A stretch of DNA of 5,094 bases from an uncultured bacterium (lineage in GTDB: Bacteria; Bacillota; Clostridia; Lachnospirales; Lachnospiraceae). How positions within the stretch are numbered: the first letter of the stretch is position 1; every line of letters starts with the position of its first letter. Of this stretch, positions 1-5,094 are shown in pieces. The notes beneath the pieces were generated by a model. The model had not been told where the DNA came from and did not search any database. It saw nothing but the letters and a program-made list of their open reading frames with translations. A program made the translations under genes and the position numbers. The stretch is from contig CAMTZV010000163.1 in the NCBI GenBank assembly GCA_947086625.1, forward strand, positions 1-5,094, read 5' to 3'.

Positions 1-663
1 CCGCGCACCGCTCACAGGATGCGCAAAGACAAGCCTGCTGCTGCAGAGCGCAGGCGGGATTTTCTGTATACCCCTCGTATCATGTTTCGCGCCCGTCCCG
101 ATCTGTGCGGCACGCGCGCCGTACTTTTCATCGCCGCAAAGCGGGTGAGAAACCGCCGCAAGCTGAACGCGGATCTGATGATGTCTCCCGGTCAAAAGCC
201 GGACGGCGAGCAGGCTCCTTTCCTCCGCGACGGCAAGCCGCTCGTAGGAAAGCCTTGCCTCCTTCCCGCCGGGCGTACCTGCGCCCACAACGCGCGAGCG
301 GTTCAGCCTCCCGTCCCGCTTCAGCGTATGTACGAGCGTGCCGCCCTCCGGCGTCACACCCATCGCCGCTGCGAGATATTCCTTTGCGAAGTCCCCCGCC
401 GCAAGCGACGCGCCGAGCAAGCCGGCTGCCCGCGGCGTCTTCGCTAGCACCAAAAGGCCCTCCACCGGCTGGTCAAGCCGATGGACAAGGCCGATATATG
501 CCTCTTCACCACGCGATGAGCGGCGGTTTTTGAGCAGGCTTATCAGATCCTGCTGCCTGGGATTTCCCGTCTCAACCGCCAGAAACGGCGGCTTGTGAAC
601 GACGATCACGTCCGCGTCCTCAAACTTCAGCATCGACTCGATCCTCGCGTCTTTCATTTGCAT
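1..663 (-). CDS. RluA-family RNA pseudouridine synthase (3' end cut by window edge)
   Basis: Probably isomerises specific uridines in rRNA or tRNA to pseudouridine in the cytoplasm. I translated the minus strand by hand: 221 residues stay open to the left edge. The catalytic motif HRLDQPVEGLLVLAKT lies at about residues 61-76, with D64 as the expected catalytic aspartate. The second family signature, TGRHHQIRVQLA, lies at about 158-169, followed by a CGDEKYG segment and LVFAHPVSG near the end. There is no N-terminal S4 domain, so it is a short form; probably only some tens of C-terminal residues are missing. Three in-frame ATGs (669, 663, 657) compete; 663 has AGAGAGG six bases upstream and is preferred. 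The start overlaps the end of the preceding membrane-protein gene by 44 bp, which suggests translational coupling. QPVEG in place of the common R-x-TSG after HRLD marks a variant subgroup. The family call is firm; the target uridine is unknown, so no symbol is given. Confidence 0.93.
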   Translation of the reverse strand, partial: MQMKDARIESMLKFEDADVIVVHKPPFLAVETGNPRQQDLISLLKNRRSSRGEEAYIGLVHRLDQPVEGLLVLAKTPRAAGLLGASLAAGDFAKEYLAAAMGVTPEGGTLVHTLKRDGRLNRSRVVGAGTPGGKEARLSYERLAVAEERSLLAVRLLTGRHHQIRVQLAAVSHPLCGDEKYGARAAQIGTGAKHDTRGIQKIPPALCSSRLVFAHPVSGAR

Positions 664-1726
664 ACGCATCCTCTCTTTCTGCCTTATCACTGTACAGCTG
701 CCAGATTAAAAACGCACTGATCGGCCCGAGCAGAAAACCGCCCCGCGAAAACACCTTGACCCCGACATAAATACTGACCAATACGGCCAGCGGCGGCACG
801 CCGATCCGTTTCCCGATCAGCTTCGGCTCCAGCGTCTGTCTCGTAAAGCTCGTGATAAAATAGAGCGCCACAAACCATACCGCCGTCACATAGCGCCCGT
901 TTAACAGCCGCCACAGCGCCCACGGCAAAAAGCATATGCCTGTCCCGAGAAAGGGCAGCGCGTCGCACACGCCGATCGCCGCGCCGATAATAAGCCAGTA
1001 GCGCTCTCTGGCCGCGAGCAGTCCGAGCATACATAATCCCGTGATCGCAGCCATAATCAAAAACTGCGCCTTCACGTAAGTCCAGCCTGCCTGCTTTAGC
1101 GTAAGCCCGAAGCCCTCATGAAACAGTGCTTTTGCCGCGCGCCCCGCTTTTTGCTTAAGCGCCTCAAATTCGTTTAGCATCAGCAGCGCGCTCACAAACG
1201 CCACCAGCACACAGGCGAGTGTCTTCAGCGTCTGTCCGCTCACATTTTTCCAGTTTTCCATCAGGCTTCCCGGGTCAAGCCGGAAGCTCCTCGCCTGCAT
1301 CGTGTGCACGAGCACCGAATAATCACCCGGCTCCATCACCCAGCGCCCCGTCATATCGTGCAGCCGGTCACAGCAGGTGTTCCAGACGACGCGCCCCTGC
1401 GTAAGCACCCGCTGCGGCAGGCCGCAGCGCCCCGCATAGCTCCCACAGTAAAAGAGCAGATACCCCAGCCCGAAAACGAGCAGCAGCGCCATACAGACGC
1501 CGGCAAACAGCGCCAGAAAGCCTGCCAGCTCCCGCTTCGCGTGCAGTCTGCGCTCAAACCATCTCCGCAGGGGATAGAGCATAAGCGCCACGACAAAGCC
1601 AATACAAAAAGGGAATACCACCGGCAGCACATATTCCATCGCTACATACACAGCCAGGGTAATCCCTATCAGTCTGATCCATTGATAACATTTGAAAATA
1701 TCCCGGTTTTGATTTCGTTCACTCAT
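620..1726 (-). CDS. AI-2E family / YtvI-like multi-pass membrane protein
   Basis: A 368-residue integral membrane protein of the AI-2E exporter superfamily (PF01594-type), close to the usual length of about 350. Hydrophobic segments lie near residues 17-50 (probably two helices), 67-92, 165-185, 220-240, 243-273, 278-297 and 308-346. A less hydrophobic stretch at 95-165 separates the N-terminal and C-terminal halves, as expected for the family. Family-like signatures are DALPFLGTGICFLPWAL (255-271) and the QTLEPKLIGKRIGVPPL segment (about 297-313). In Clostridia such proteins are often named sporulation protein YtvI; the true substrate is uncertain and autoinducer transport should not be assumed. 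The reading frame is open further upstream to 1993, but that part is the receiver gene read out of frame. ATG 1726 gives a natural N-terminus, although its AGGGG is only one base from the start, so initiation looks weak. The C-terminus is charged and soluble and overlaps the next gene. Confidence 0.9.
   Translation of the reverse strand: MSERNQNRDIFKCYQWIRLIGITLAVYVAMEYVLPVVFPFCIGFVVALMLYPLRRWFERRLHAKRELAGFLALFAGVCMALLLVFGLGYLLFYCGSYAGRCGLPQRVLTQGRVVWNTCCDRLHDMTGRWVMEPGDYSVLVHTMQARSFRLDPGSLMENWKNVSGQTLKTLACVLVAFVSALLMLNEFEALKQKAGRAAKALFHEGFGLTLKQAGWTYVKAQFLIMAAITGLCMLGLLAARERYWLIIGAAIGVCDALPFLGTGICFLPWALWRLLNGRYVTAVWFVALYFITSFTRQTLEPKLIGKRIGVPPLAVLVSIYVGVKVFSRGGFLLGPISAFLIWQLYSDKAEREDAYANERREDRVDAEV
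670..676 (-). promoter_or_regulatory. Ribosome binding site for the pseudouridine synthase
   Basis: The minus strand reads AGAGAGG here, inside the 3' end of the upstream membrane-protein gene. It is six bases from the ATG at 663, zero from the ATG at 669 and twelve from the ATG at 657. The spacing therefore selects 663 as the likely start. Confidence 0.65.
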
Positions 1727-1814
1727 GCCCCTAGTATCTGCGGCACATCCGAAATTATGGCTGGTAGTTCCATCCGAATCTGGAAGCCGCCTGAAACCGG
1801 AAGCATTTATATCG

Positions 1815-1835
1815 AAGCAGCGTTTTTCACTGCCT
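1815..1835 (-). other. Small intercistronic hairpin after the receiver gene
   Basis: Seven bases after the receiver stop codon the minus strand reads AGGCAGTG, AAAAA, CGCTGCTT. As RNA this gives an 8-bp stem (with two G-U pairs) and a five-A loop. It is followed by CGATATAAAT rather than a U-tract, so it is not a canonical terminator. It might partly attenuate or protect the mRNA between the regulator genes and the membrane-protein gene, or be chance. Confidence 0.35.
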
Positions 1836-1842
1836 GCGGCTG

Positions 1843-2205
1843 CTACCTTCCGATCACAGCCTCCACGCCCGAGATCATGCGTTCCGCCTCCAGCGGCTTT
1901 GCCATAAAGCCTGTCACGCCGAGTCCGCCGCCCTTCGTACACGTTTGGGGACTCACGTCCGCAGTCAGAAAGATCACCGGGATATCTGCCCACGCCGCGT
2001 TCGCGCGAATCTCCTTCATCACCGCAAAGCCGTCCATATCCGGCATGAGAATGTCAAGCAAAATCAGATCCGGCGTATTCTTCGCGAGATATGTCAATGC
2101 CATTTTTCCGGAGGGCATCGGAATCACCTTATAGGCGGGCGATAATATTTTCATCGCGTTGTTCAGATTTAATTTGTCGTCATCTACAACCAAAATTGTT
2201 TTCAT
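1843..2205 (-). CDS. Single-domain response regulator (stand-alone receiver, CheY-like)
   Basis: A 120-residue protein that consists only of a phosphoacceptor receiver domain. The acidic pocket is DDD at 8-10, the expected phosphorylation site is D51 in LLDILMPDMDGF, the switch threonine is T81 in FLTAD and the conserved lysine is K103 in FMAKP. These are the residues needed for phosphotransfer, so it should be active. There is no DNA-binding or enzymatic output: the stop comes right after the last receiver helix. The region before that lysine (KGGGLGVTGF) differs somewhat from the usual LGADDYI-type segment. It follows the OmpR-type regulator by 26 bp and has AGGAGG seven bases before its ATG. 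Likely roles, by inference, are a phosphate sink or competitor for the adjacent kinase, an intermediate in a relay, or a protein-binding switch. The partner kinase cannot be proved from sequence. Confidence 0.92.
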   Translation of the reverse strand: MKTILVVDDDKLNLNNAMKILSPAYKVIPMPSGKMALTYLAKNTPDLILLDILMPDMDGFAVMKEIRANAAWADIPVIFLTADVSPQTCTKGGGLGVTGFMAKPLEAERMISGVEAVIGR

Positions 2206-2212
2206 CCTCTGT

Positions 2213-2218
2213 CCTCCT
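2213..2218 (-). promoter_or_regulatory. Strong ribosome binding site for the receiver protein
   Basis: A perfect AGGAGG on the minus strand, seven bases from the ATG at 2205, in the 26-bp gap after the response regulator gene. It supports the short receiver as a genuinely translated gene rather than a remnant. Confidence 0.8.
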
Positions 2219-2231
2219 GTCTTCTAACCAA

Positions 2232-2921
2232 TTAAAGCTTAAACCGGTAGCCGACACCCCAGATCGTCTCAATATACTGCGGCTTCGCCGTATTATATTC
2301 AATCTTTTCGCGGATCTTCTTAATATGTACCGTAACCGTTGCAATATCACCTTCGGGTGCCATTTCCCAAATTGTACTAAATAATTCCTCTTTTGAAAAG
2401 ACCCGATTGGGATTTTCTGCTAAAAATGTGAGCAAATCAAACTCGCGGGACGTAAACGTTTTCTCCTCATCGTTGATCCAAACCCGTCTTGCCGACTTGT
2501 CAATGCGGATGCCGCGGATCTTGATCACATCGTTTTTTTTCTGCTCGGCGGCCGTAAGCGTTTCATAGCGCGCCAGATGCGCTTTCACCCGGGCCACCAT
2601 CTCGCTCGGCGAGAACGGTTTTGTGATGTAATCGTCCGCTCCAAGCCCCAGACCGCGGATTTTATCGATATCATCCTTCTTCGCGGACACCATCAGGATC
2701 GGCACATTCTTCTCATGTCGGATCTCGCGGCATATGTCGAAGCCATCCATGTCCGGCAACATTAAATCAAGAATAAACATATCGAAATCTTCCTGTAATG
2801 CCCGCTTCAAACCCTCCCGGCCATTCTCCTCAATCTCAACCTCAAAGCTGCTGAGCTCCAGATAGTCCTTTTCGAGCTCCGCGATCGAAGTCTCGTCCTC
2901 AATGATCAGTATTCGCTTCAT
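2232..2921 (-). CDS. OmpR/PhoB-family response regulator, winged-helix DNA-binding
   Basis: A 229-residue transcription factor of the usual size for this family. The receiver domain (about 1-118) has the acidic pocket E8-D9, phosphoacceptor D52 in ILDLMLPDMDGF, the switch serine S79 in MVSAKK and the conserved lysine K101 in DDYITKPF. A linker of roughly 120-131 leads to a C-terminal winged helix (about 132-229). This contains TSREFDLLTFLAENPNRVFS, the probable recognition helix VTVHIKKIREKIE and the terminal YIETIWGVGYRFKL hairpin. When phosphorylated by the adjacent kinase it should dimerise and bind direct-repeat operators, which I could not identify. Its ATG at 2921 overlaps the kinase stop in an ATGA arrangement, so the two are translationally coupled. 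The order is kinase first, regulator second, the reverse of many such pairs. Confidence 0.97.
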   Translation of the reverse strand: MKRILIIEDETSIAELEKDYLELSSFEVEIEENGREGLKRALQEDFDMFILDLMLPDMDGFDICREIRHEKNVPILMVSAKKDDIDKIRGLGLGADDYITKPFSPSEMVARVKAHLARYETLTAAEQKKNDVIKIRGIRIDKSARRVWINDEEKTFTSREFDLLTFLAENPNRVFSKEELFSTIWEMAPEGDIATVTVHIKKIREKIEYNTAKPQYIETIWGVGYRFKL

Positions 2922-4426
2922 GCTTCCTCCTCTTCCTGTGTTTTGGCCCCGGTGATCTCATACTTGCGGATCACAAAGTACATGACCGTTCCGATGCCCT
3001 CCTTTGAGGTTGCCCAGATCTTTCCGCCGTGATCCTCGATAATCTTTTTCACAATGGACAGCCCGATGCCGCTGCCGCCGGTTGCGGAATTGCGCGACGC
3101 GTCCGTCCGGTAAAAGCGGTCAAAGATGTAGGGAAGATCCTTTGCGGCAATGCCGATGCCGTTGTCCTCGATCTCAACCTGAATAAAGTCGCCGACATCC
3201 TTGATGCGCATGTTGATGAGGCCGTGGGGTTTATCCAGGTATTTGACGGTGTTGTTGATAATGTTGCTGATCACACGCTTGAGCTGCTCCGGGTCCGCGA
3301 TGATCGTGATGTCGTCCGCTGCGAAATTCATGTACTGGAGCCTGATATTTTTCGATTCGAGCTCCATCGAAAGCTCCTCCACGCAGTCGCCGAAATAGTC
3401 CGCCACATTGATCTTGTTGAAATTGTAGGGGATGCGGTTTGTGTTAATCTGCGAGTAGAGCGTCAATTCGTTCACGAGACGGGTCATCTCATTCGTTTTG
3501 TTATATATCGTTTTAATATAATGATCCATCTTCTCGGGCGTGTCCGCCACACCGTCGATGAGTCCCTCCACGTAACCGCGCACCGCGGTCAGCGGTGTCT
3601 TTAAATCATGGGAGATGTTGCTGATGAGCTCCCGGTTCTGCCGCTCGTTGTTCAGCCGCTCCTCCGAATATTCCTTTAAGCGCTTGCGCATTTCCTCGAA
3701 ATTTTTGCACAGCTCCCCGATCTCGTCATTCGCCTCCGCCTCAATCGTGAAGTCAAGGTTATCCTCCATGATGTTTTTCGTCGCGAGCTGCAGGCGGCGG
3801 ATCGGGTTTATCATACTGCTGTAGATCCAGATCGCCATCATGCTCGCAGTAAAGACAAGGATCAGGACAACGGATATCATCATGTCAACGATCATATCCT
3901 TTATCTCCGGCATCATCTCCTGCACGCTGCTGATAATGAAAGCGCTGCCCTCCTCGCCGTCCGAAAACAAAAAATCCACCTGCTTGATGATCGCATGATC
4001 CGCGCTGTCAATGTAAGCGCCCCAGTTCTCCTCGGCGTTTTCTCCCATATATTCCGGCAGATGATCCGGCACGAAATAATCCTTGTTGCCGCCCAGAAAG
4101 TAGATGTCCCCGCCCTTGCGCACGAGCAGGAACGAATTTTTTTCCGCCAGCGCGCCGTCCACCTCCCGCAGAAAGCTCACATCCTCAAGCTGCCCCGGAT
4201 TGTTGTCCGCCAGCTCCACCAGCTTTTCGAAGTCCTTTTCCGTATAGCGGTTCAAAAGCTGTACCGTATTTAAAAGATAAGTATAATCGGTCGCTTCGAT
4301 GCCGTAGTTTTCCTGCAGCTGCTTCATCTGGACATGGCGGAAGCCGTAAAATGCCACCCAGACAAGTACGATCGGGACGAAGATGATCGTGCAAAAGGCG
4401 ATCAGGAGGCGGGTTTGTTGTTTCAT
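2918..4426 (-). CDS. Membrane-bound sensor histidine kinase (HAMP, HisKA, HATPase_c)
   Basis: A 502-residue two-component sensor kinase with classical layout. TM1 is about 6-27, an extracytoplasmic domain spans about 28-178, and TM2 is about 178-201. HAMP covers about 202-254 (INPIRRLQLA then DEIGELCKNF). The dimerisation/phosphoacceptor domain has H273 in NISHDLKTPL. The ATPase domain has an N-box NIINNTVKY (388-396), G1 DNGIGI (421-426), an F-box FDRFYR (435-440) and a G2 GGSGIGLSIVKK (450-461). All catalytic elements look intact. The sensor domain includes a SFLLVRKGGDIYFLGGN stretch that could belong to a Cache/PAS-like fold, but I do not recognise the ligand. ATG 4426 is chosen because AGGAG lies 11 bases upstream and TM1 then starts naturally; a GTG at 4462 would add 12 residues without a clear binding site. 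Its stop overlaps the regulator start by 4 bp. The leader upstream contains the long inverted repeat, so expression may be controlled there. Confidence 0.96.
   Translation of the reverse strand: MKQQTRLLIAFCTIIFVPIVLVWVAFYGFRHVQMKQLQENYGIEATDYTYLLNTVQLLNRYTEKDFEKLVELADNNPGQLEDVSFLREVDGALAEKNSFLLVRKGGDIYFLGGNKDYFVPDHLPEYMGENAEENWGAYIDSADHAIIKQVDFLFSDGEEGSAFIISSVQEMMPEIKDMIVDMMISVVLILVFTASMMAIWIYSSMINPIRRLQLATKNIMEDNLDFTIEAEANDEIGELCKNFEEMRKRLKEYSEERLNNERQNRELISNISHDLKTPLTAVRGYVEGLIDGVADTPEKMDHYIKTIYNKTNEMTRLVNELTLYSQINTNRIPYNFNKINVADYFGDCVEELSMELESKNIRLQYMNFAADDITIIADPEQLKRVISNIINNTVKYLDKPHGLINMRIKDVGDFIQVEIEDNGIGIAAKDLPYIFDRFYRTDASRNSATGGSGIGLSIVKKIIEDHGGKIWATSKEGIGTVMYFVIRKYEITGAKTQEEEEA
2926..2931 (-). 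promoter_or_regulatory. Ribosome binding site of the response regulator, embedded in the kinase C-terminus
   Basis: AGGAGG on the minus strand, four bases before the ATG at 2921, within a longer purine run. The same bases are codons of the kinase, which explains its terminal run of glutamates (EEEEEA). Confidence 0.75.
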
Positions 4427-4437
4427 ATGACTGCTTT

Positions 4438-4442
4438 CTCCT
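4438..4442 (-). promoter_or_regulatory. Ribosome binding site for the histidine kinase
   Basis: AGGAG on the minus strand, 11 bases from the ATG at 4426, a slightly long spacing. No comparable site precedes the alternative GTG at 4462, so this site decides the start. It lies 16 bases beyond the foot of the long hairpin (4458-4607), so it should be single-stranded when the hairpin is folded. Confidence 0.6.
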
Positions 4443-4457
4443 GTAAGTTCGGGTAAT

Positions 4458-4607
4458 ATCACGCCGCCGCAGGAGCCGCTGTTTCCACAAAGACACGCTC
4501 TCGCTTGATAAAAACGCAGCGGATGCTAAGCTCGAAAAGACCTCGCTAAGCACCGGCGTTTTGATAACAGTCTTTGTTTGGAAACAGCAGTTCCCACGGC
4601 GGCTGAT
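4458..4607 (-). repeat. Long imperfect inverted repeat forming a 150-nt hairpin in the kinase leader
   Basis: On the minus strand the left arm (4607 down to 4570) pairs with the right arm (4494 down to 4458). ATCA pairs with TGAT across a one-base bulge at 4462. GCCGCCG pairs with CGGCGGC (7 bp). Then come 17 positions with 13 Watson-Crick pairs, three G-U and one A-C mismatch, an AA bulge, and eight perfect pairs (ACAAAGAC with GTCTTTGT). Past an asymmetric internal loop, AAAACGC (4562-4556) pairs with GCGTTTT (4517-4511), CGG with CCG, and TGCTTAGC (4552-4545) with GCTTAGCA (4531-4524) with one mismatch. The terminal loop is about 4532-4544. In total roughly 50 pairs form. The outer-stem substitutions are tolerated better in minus-strand RNA (three G-U, one mismatch) than in plus-strand RNA (one G-U, three mismatches). 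No U-tract follows. Either a leader RNA structure or a MITE-like palindromic element. Confidence 0.8.
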
Positions 4608-4656
4608 TGTTGGCTGCTTAAATGTATGAGTCAGATGTTGTCTGGTTATTGGCTGC
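4603..4656. repeat. Pair of 15-bp near-identical direct repeats
   Basis: On the minus strand GCAGCCAATAACCAG (4656-4642) and GCAGCCAACAATCAG (4617-4603) match at 13 of 15 positions, with 24 bp between them. The two differences are both C/T. The first copy begins within the 3' arm of the short hairpin at 4652-4670; the second runs into the foot of the long inverted repeat. They could be a binding-site pair for a regulator or traces of duplication; nothing identifies a binding protein. Confidence 0.5.
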
Positions 4657-4685
4657 ACAGGGTGCGCAGCGCGTGTCGTACACGC
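4652..4685 (-). other. Two abutting compact hairpins downstream of metK
   Basis: On the minus strand GCGTGT-ACG-ACACGC (4685-4671) is a perfect 6-bp stem with a 3-nt loop. It is followed without any gap by GCTGCGCA-CCC-TGTGCAGC (4670-4652), an 8-bp stem with one G-U pair and a 3-nt loop. They begin about 50 bases past the metK stop. The next bases are CAATAACCAG, so no U-tract follows. They may stabilise the metK 3' end or take part in Rho-dependent or processing events; a canonical intrinsic terminator is not supported. Confidence 0.55.
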
Positions 4686-4735
4686 CTGGTCACACGCTCT
4701 GGTAAAGCAATGCGCGGCTCGCCCTGAAAATCGGC

Positions 4736-5094
4736 TTACGCCAGATATTTCTTTAATGCGTCCACCTTGTCGAGCGCCTCCCACGGGAGGTTGAGGTCGC
4801 TTCTTCCGAAGTGGCCGTAGGCTGCGGTCTGCTTGTAGATCGGCCTGCGCAGGTCGAGCATCCTGATGATGCCGGCGGGACGCAGGTCGAAGTTCTCGCG
4901 CACGATCTCGACAAGCCTGTCGTCCGATACCTTTCCGGTGCCGAACGTGTCGATCATGACGGATGTGGGCTGTGCCACGCCGATGGCGTAGGAGAGCTGG
5001 ATCTCACATTTGTCCGCAAGCCCCGCCGCAACGAGGTTTTTCGCCACATAGCGCGCCGCGTAAGCTGCGGAACGGTCAACCTTCGTGCAGTCCT
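4736..5094 (-). CDS. metK: S-adenosylmethionine synthetase, C-terminal part (5' end cut by window edge)
   Basis: MetK makes S-adenosylmethionine from methionine and ATP in the cytoplasm; it is the cell's main methyl-donor enzyme and normally acts as a tetramer. The 118 residues visible are the C-terminal third of a protein usually near 395 residues. Diagnostic stretches, in order, are [66 protein letters not shown] and TAAYGHFGR, ending in LKKYLA and [15 protein letters not shown] is part of the substrate and metal-binding core of the family. The real start lies beyond 5094; internal GTG codons here are not starts. The gene is followed by 309 bp of non-coding sequence, so it is probably a separate transcription unit from the kinase operon. 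An S-box or similar riboswitch would sit before its start, outside this window. Confidence 0.97.
   Translation of the reverse strand, partial: DCTKVDRSAAYAARYVAKNLVAAGLADKCEIQLSYAIGVAQPTSVMIDTFGTGKVSDDRLVEIVRENFDLRPAGIIRMLDLRRPIYKQTAAYGHFGRSDLNLPWEALDKVDALKKYLA

Larger units (their letters stand above)
4427..4735. other. Non-coding gap between metK and the kinase gene
   Basis: A 309-bp stretch with no convincing coding region on either strand. It holds two adjacent short hairpins just after metK, two 15-bp near-identical direct repeats and a 150-bp imperfect inverted repeat that runs almost to the kinase ribosome binding site. I see no hairpin followed by a run of T on the minus strand, so no canonical intrinsic terminator for metK. 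I also found no confident -35/-10 pair for the kinase operon, though a promoter is expected here. Confidence 0.7.

Noticed and set aside
19..598. Three overlapping plus-strand open frames at the left edge
   Set aside because: They are antisense to the pseudouridine synthase frame, which carries both family motifs; their composition is arginine/proline/alanine-rich, as expected for shadows in GC-rich DNA.
1739..1815. Possible promoter (TATAAAT at about 1806-1812 on the minus strand) before the membrane-protein gene
   Set aside because: An AT-rich -10-like element is present, but no acceptable -35 element sits at the right distance.
1727..1993. N-terminal extension of the AI-2E family protein
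   Set aside because: The extra 89 residues mostly read the receiver gene out of frame and have no membrane-protein character; ATG 1726 gives the normal family length.
1304..2134. 276-residue open frame on the plus strand
   Set aside because: It spans the antisense of both the membrane-protein and receiver genes with odd low-complexity composition; a shadow of high-GC coding on the other strand.
3029..3604. 191-residue open frame on the plus strand opposite the kinase gene
   Set aside because: It lies entirely antisense to well-supported kinase codons, has no recognisable domain and no good ribosome binding site; it is a shadow frame.
4427..4462. GTG start at 4462 for the kinase
   Set aside because: It would add 12 residues before the membrane helix, lacks a ribosome binding site and falls in the foot of the long hairpin; ATG 4426 with AGGAG upstream fits better.
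4608..4735. Intrinsic terminator for metK
   Set aside because: Stable hairpins exist, but none is followed by a run of T on the minus strand, so I report them only as structures.
4185..4784. 199-residue minus-strand open frame across the metK-kinase gap
   Set aside because: It overlaps real coding sequence at both ends in another frame, has no family signature, and its middle is the hairpin-forming repeat.

Overview
The window looks like a chromosomal stretch from a fairly GC-rich Firmicute, most likely a Clostridia/Lachnospiraceae-type gut bacterium. This is inferred from protein character, strong AGGAGG ribosome binding sites and gene content, and was not tested by any search. All six genes I can support lie on the minus strand, so they read from high to low coordinates. 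Both window edges cut a gene.

In transcription order: the C-terminal third of metK (S-adenosylmethionine synthetase; stop at 4736, start beyond the right edge); a 309-bp non-coding gap (4427-4735) rich in secondary structure; a membrane sensor histidine kinase (2918-4426); an OmpR/PhoB-type response regulator (2232-2921); a free-standing receiver-domain protein without output domain (1843-2205); an AI-2E/YtvI-type multi-pass membrane protein (620-1726); and an RluA-family RNA pseudouridine synthase whose 3' end runs off the left edge (1-663).

The kinase and regulator overlap by 4 bp (ATGA), the receiver follows after 26 bp with a strong ribosome binding site, the membrane protein follows after 116 bp, and the pseudouridine synthase start overlaps the membrane protein end by 44 bp. 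This spacing suggests one operon from the kinase onward, with metK probably a separate unit. The kinase probably senses something outside the membrane through a domain of about 150 residues, phosphorylates the DNA-binding regulator and perhaps also the single-domain receiver. Signal and target genes cannot be read from the sequence.

The least ordinary element is the metK-kinase gap. It holds a 150-bp imperfect inverted repeat (4458-4607) that would fold into one long hairpin in the leader of the kinase transcript. Next to it are two abutting compact hairpins (4652-4685) and a pair of 15-bp near-identical direct repeats. None has a U-tract typical of an intrinsic terminator. It could be a leader RNA regulatory structure or a small MITE-like repeat; the sequence alone does not decide.
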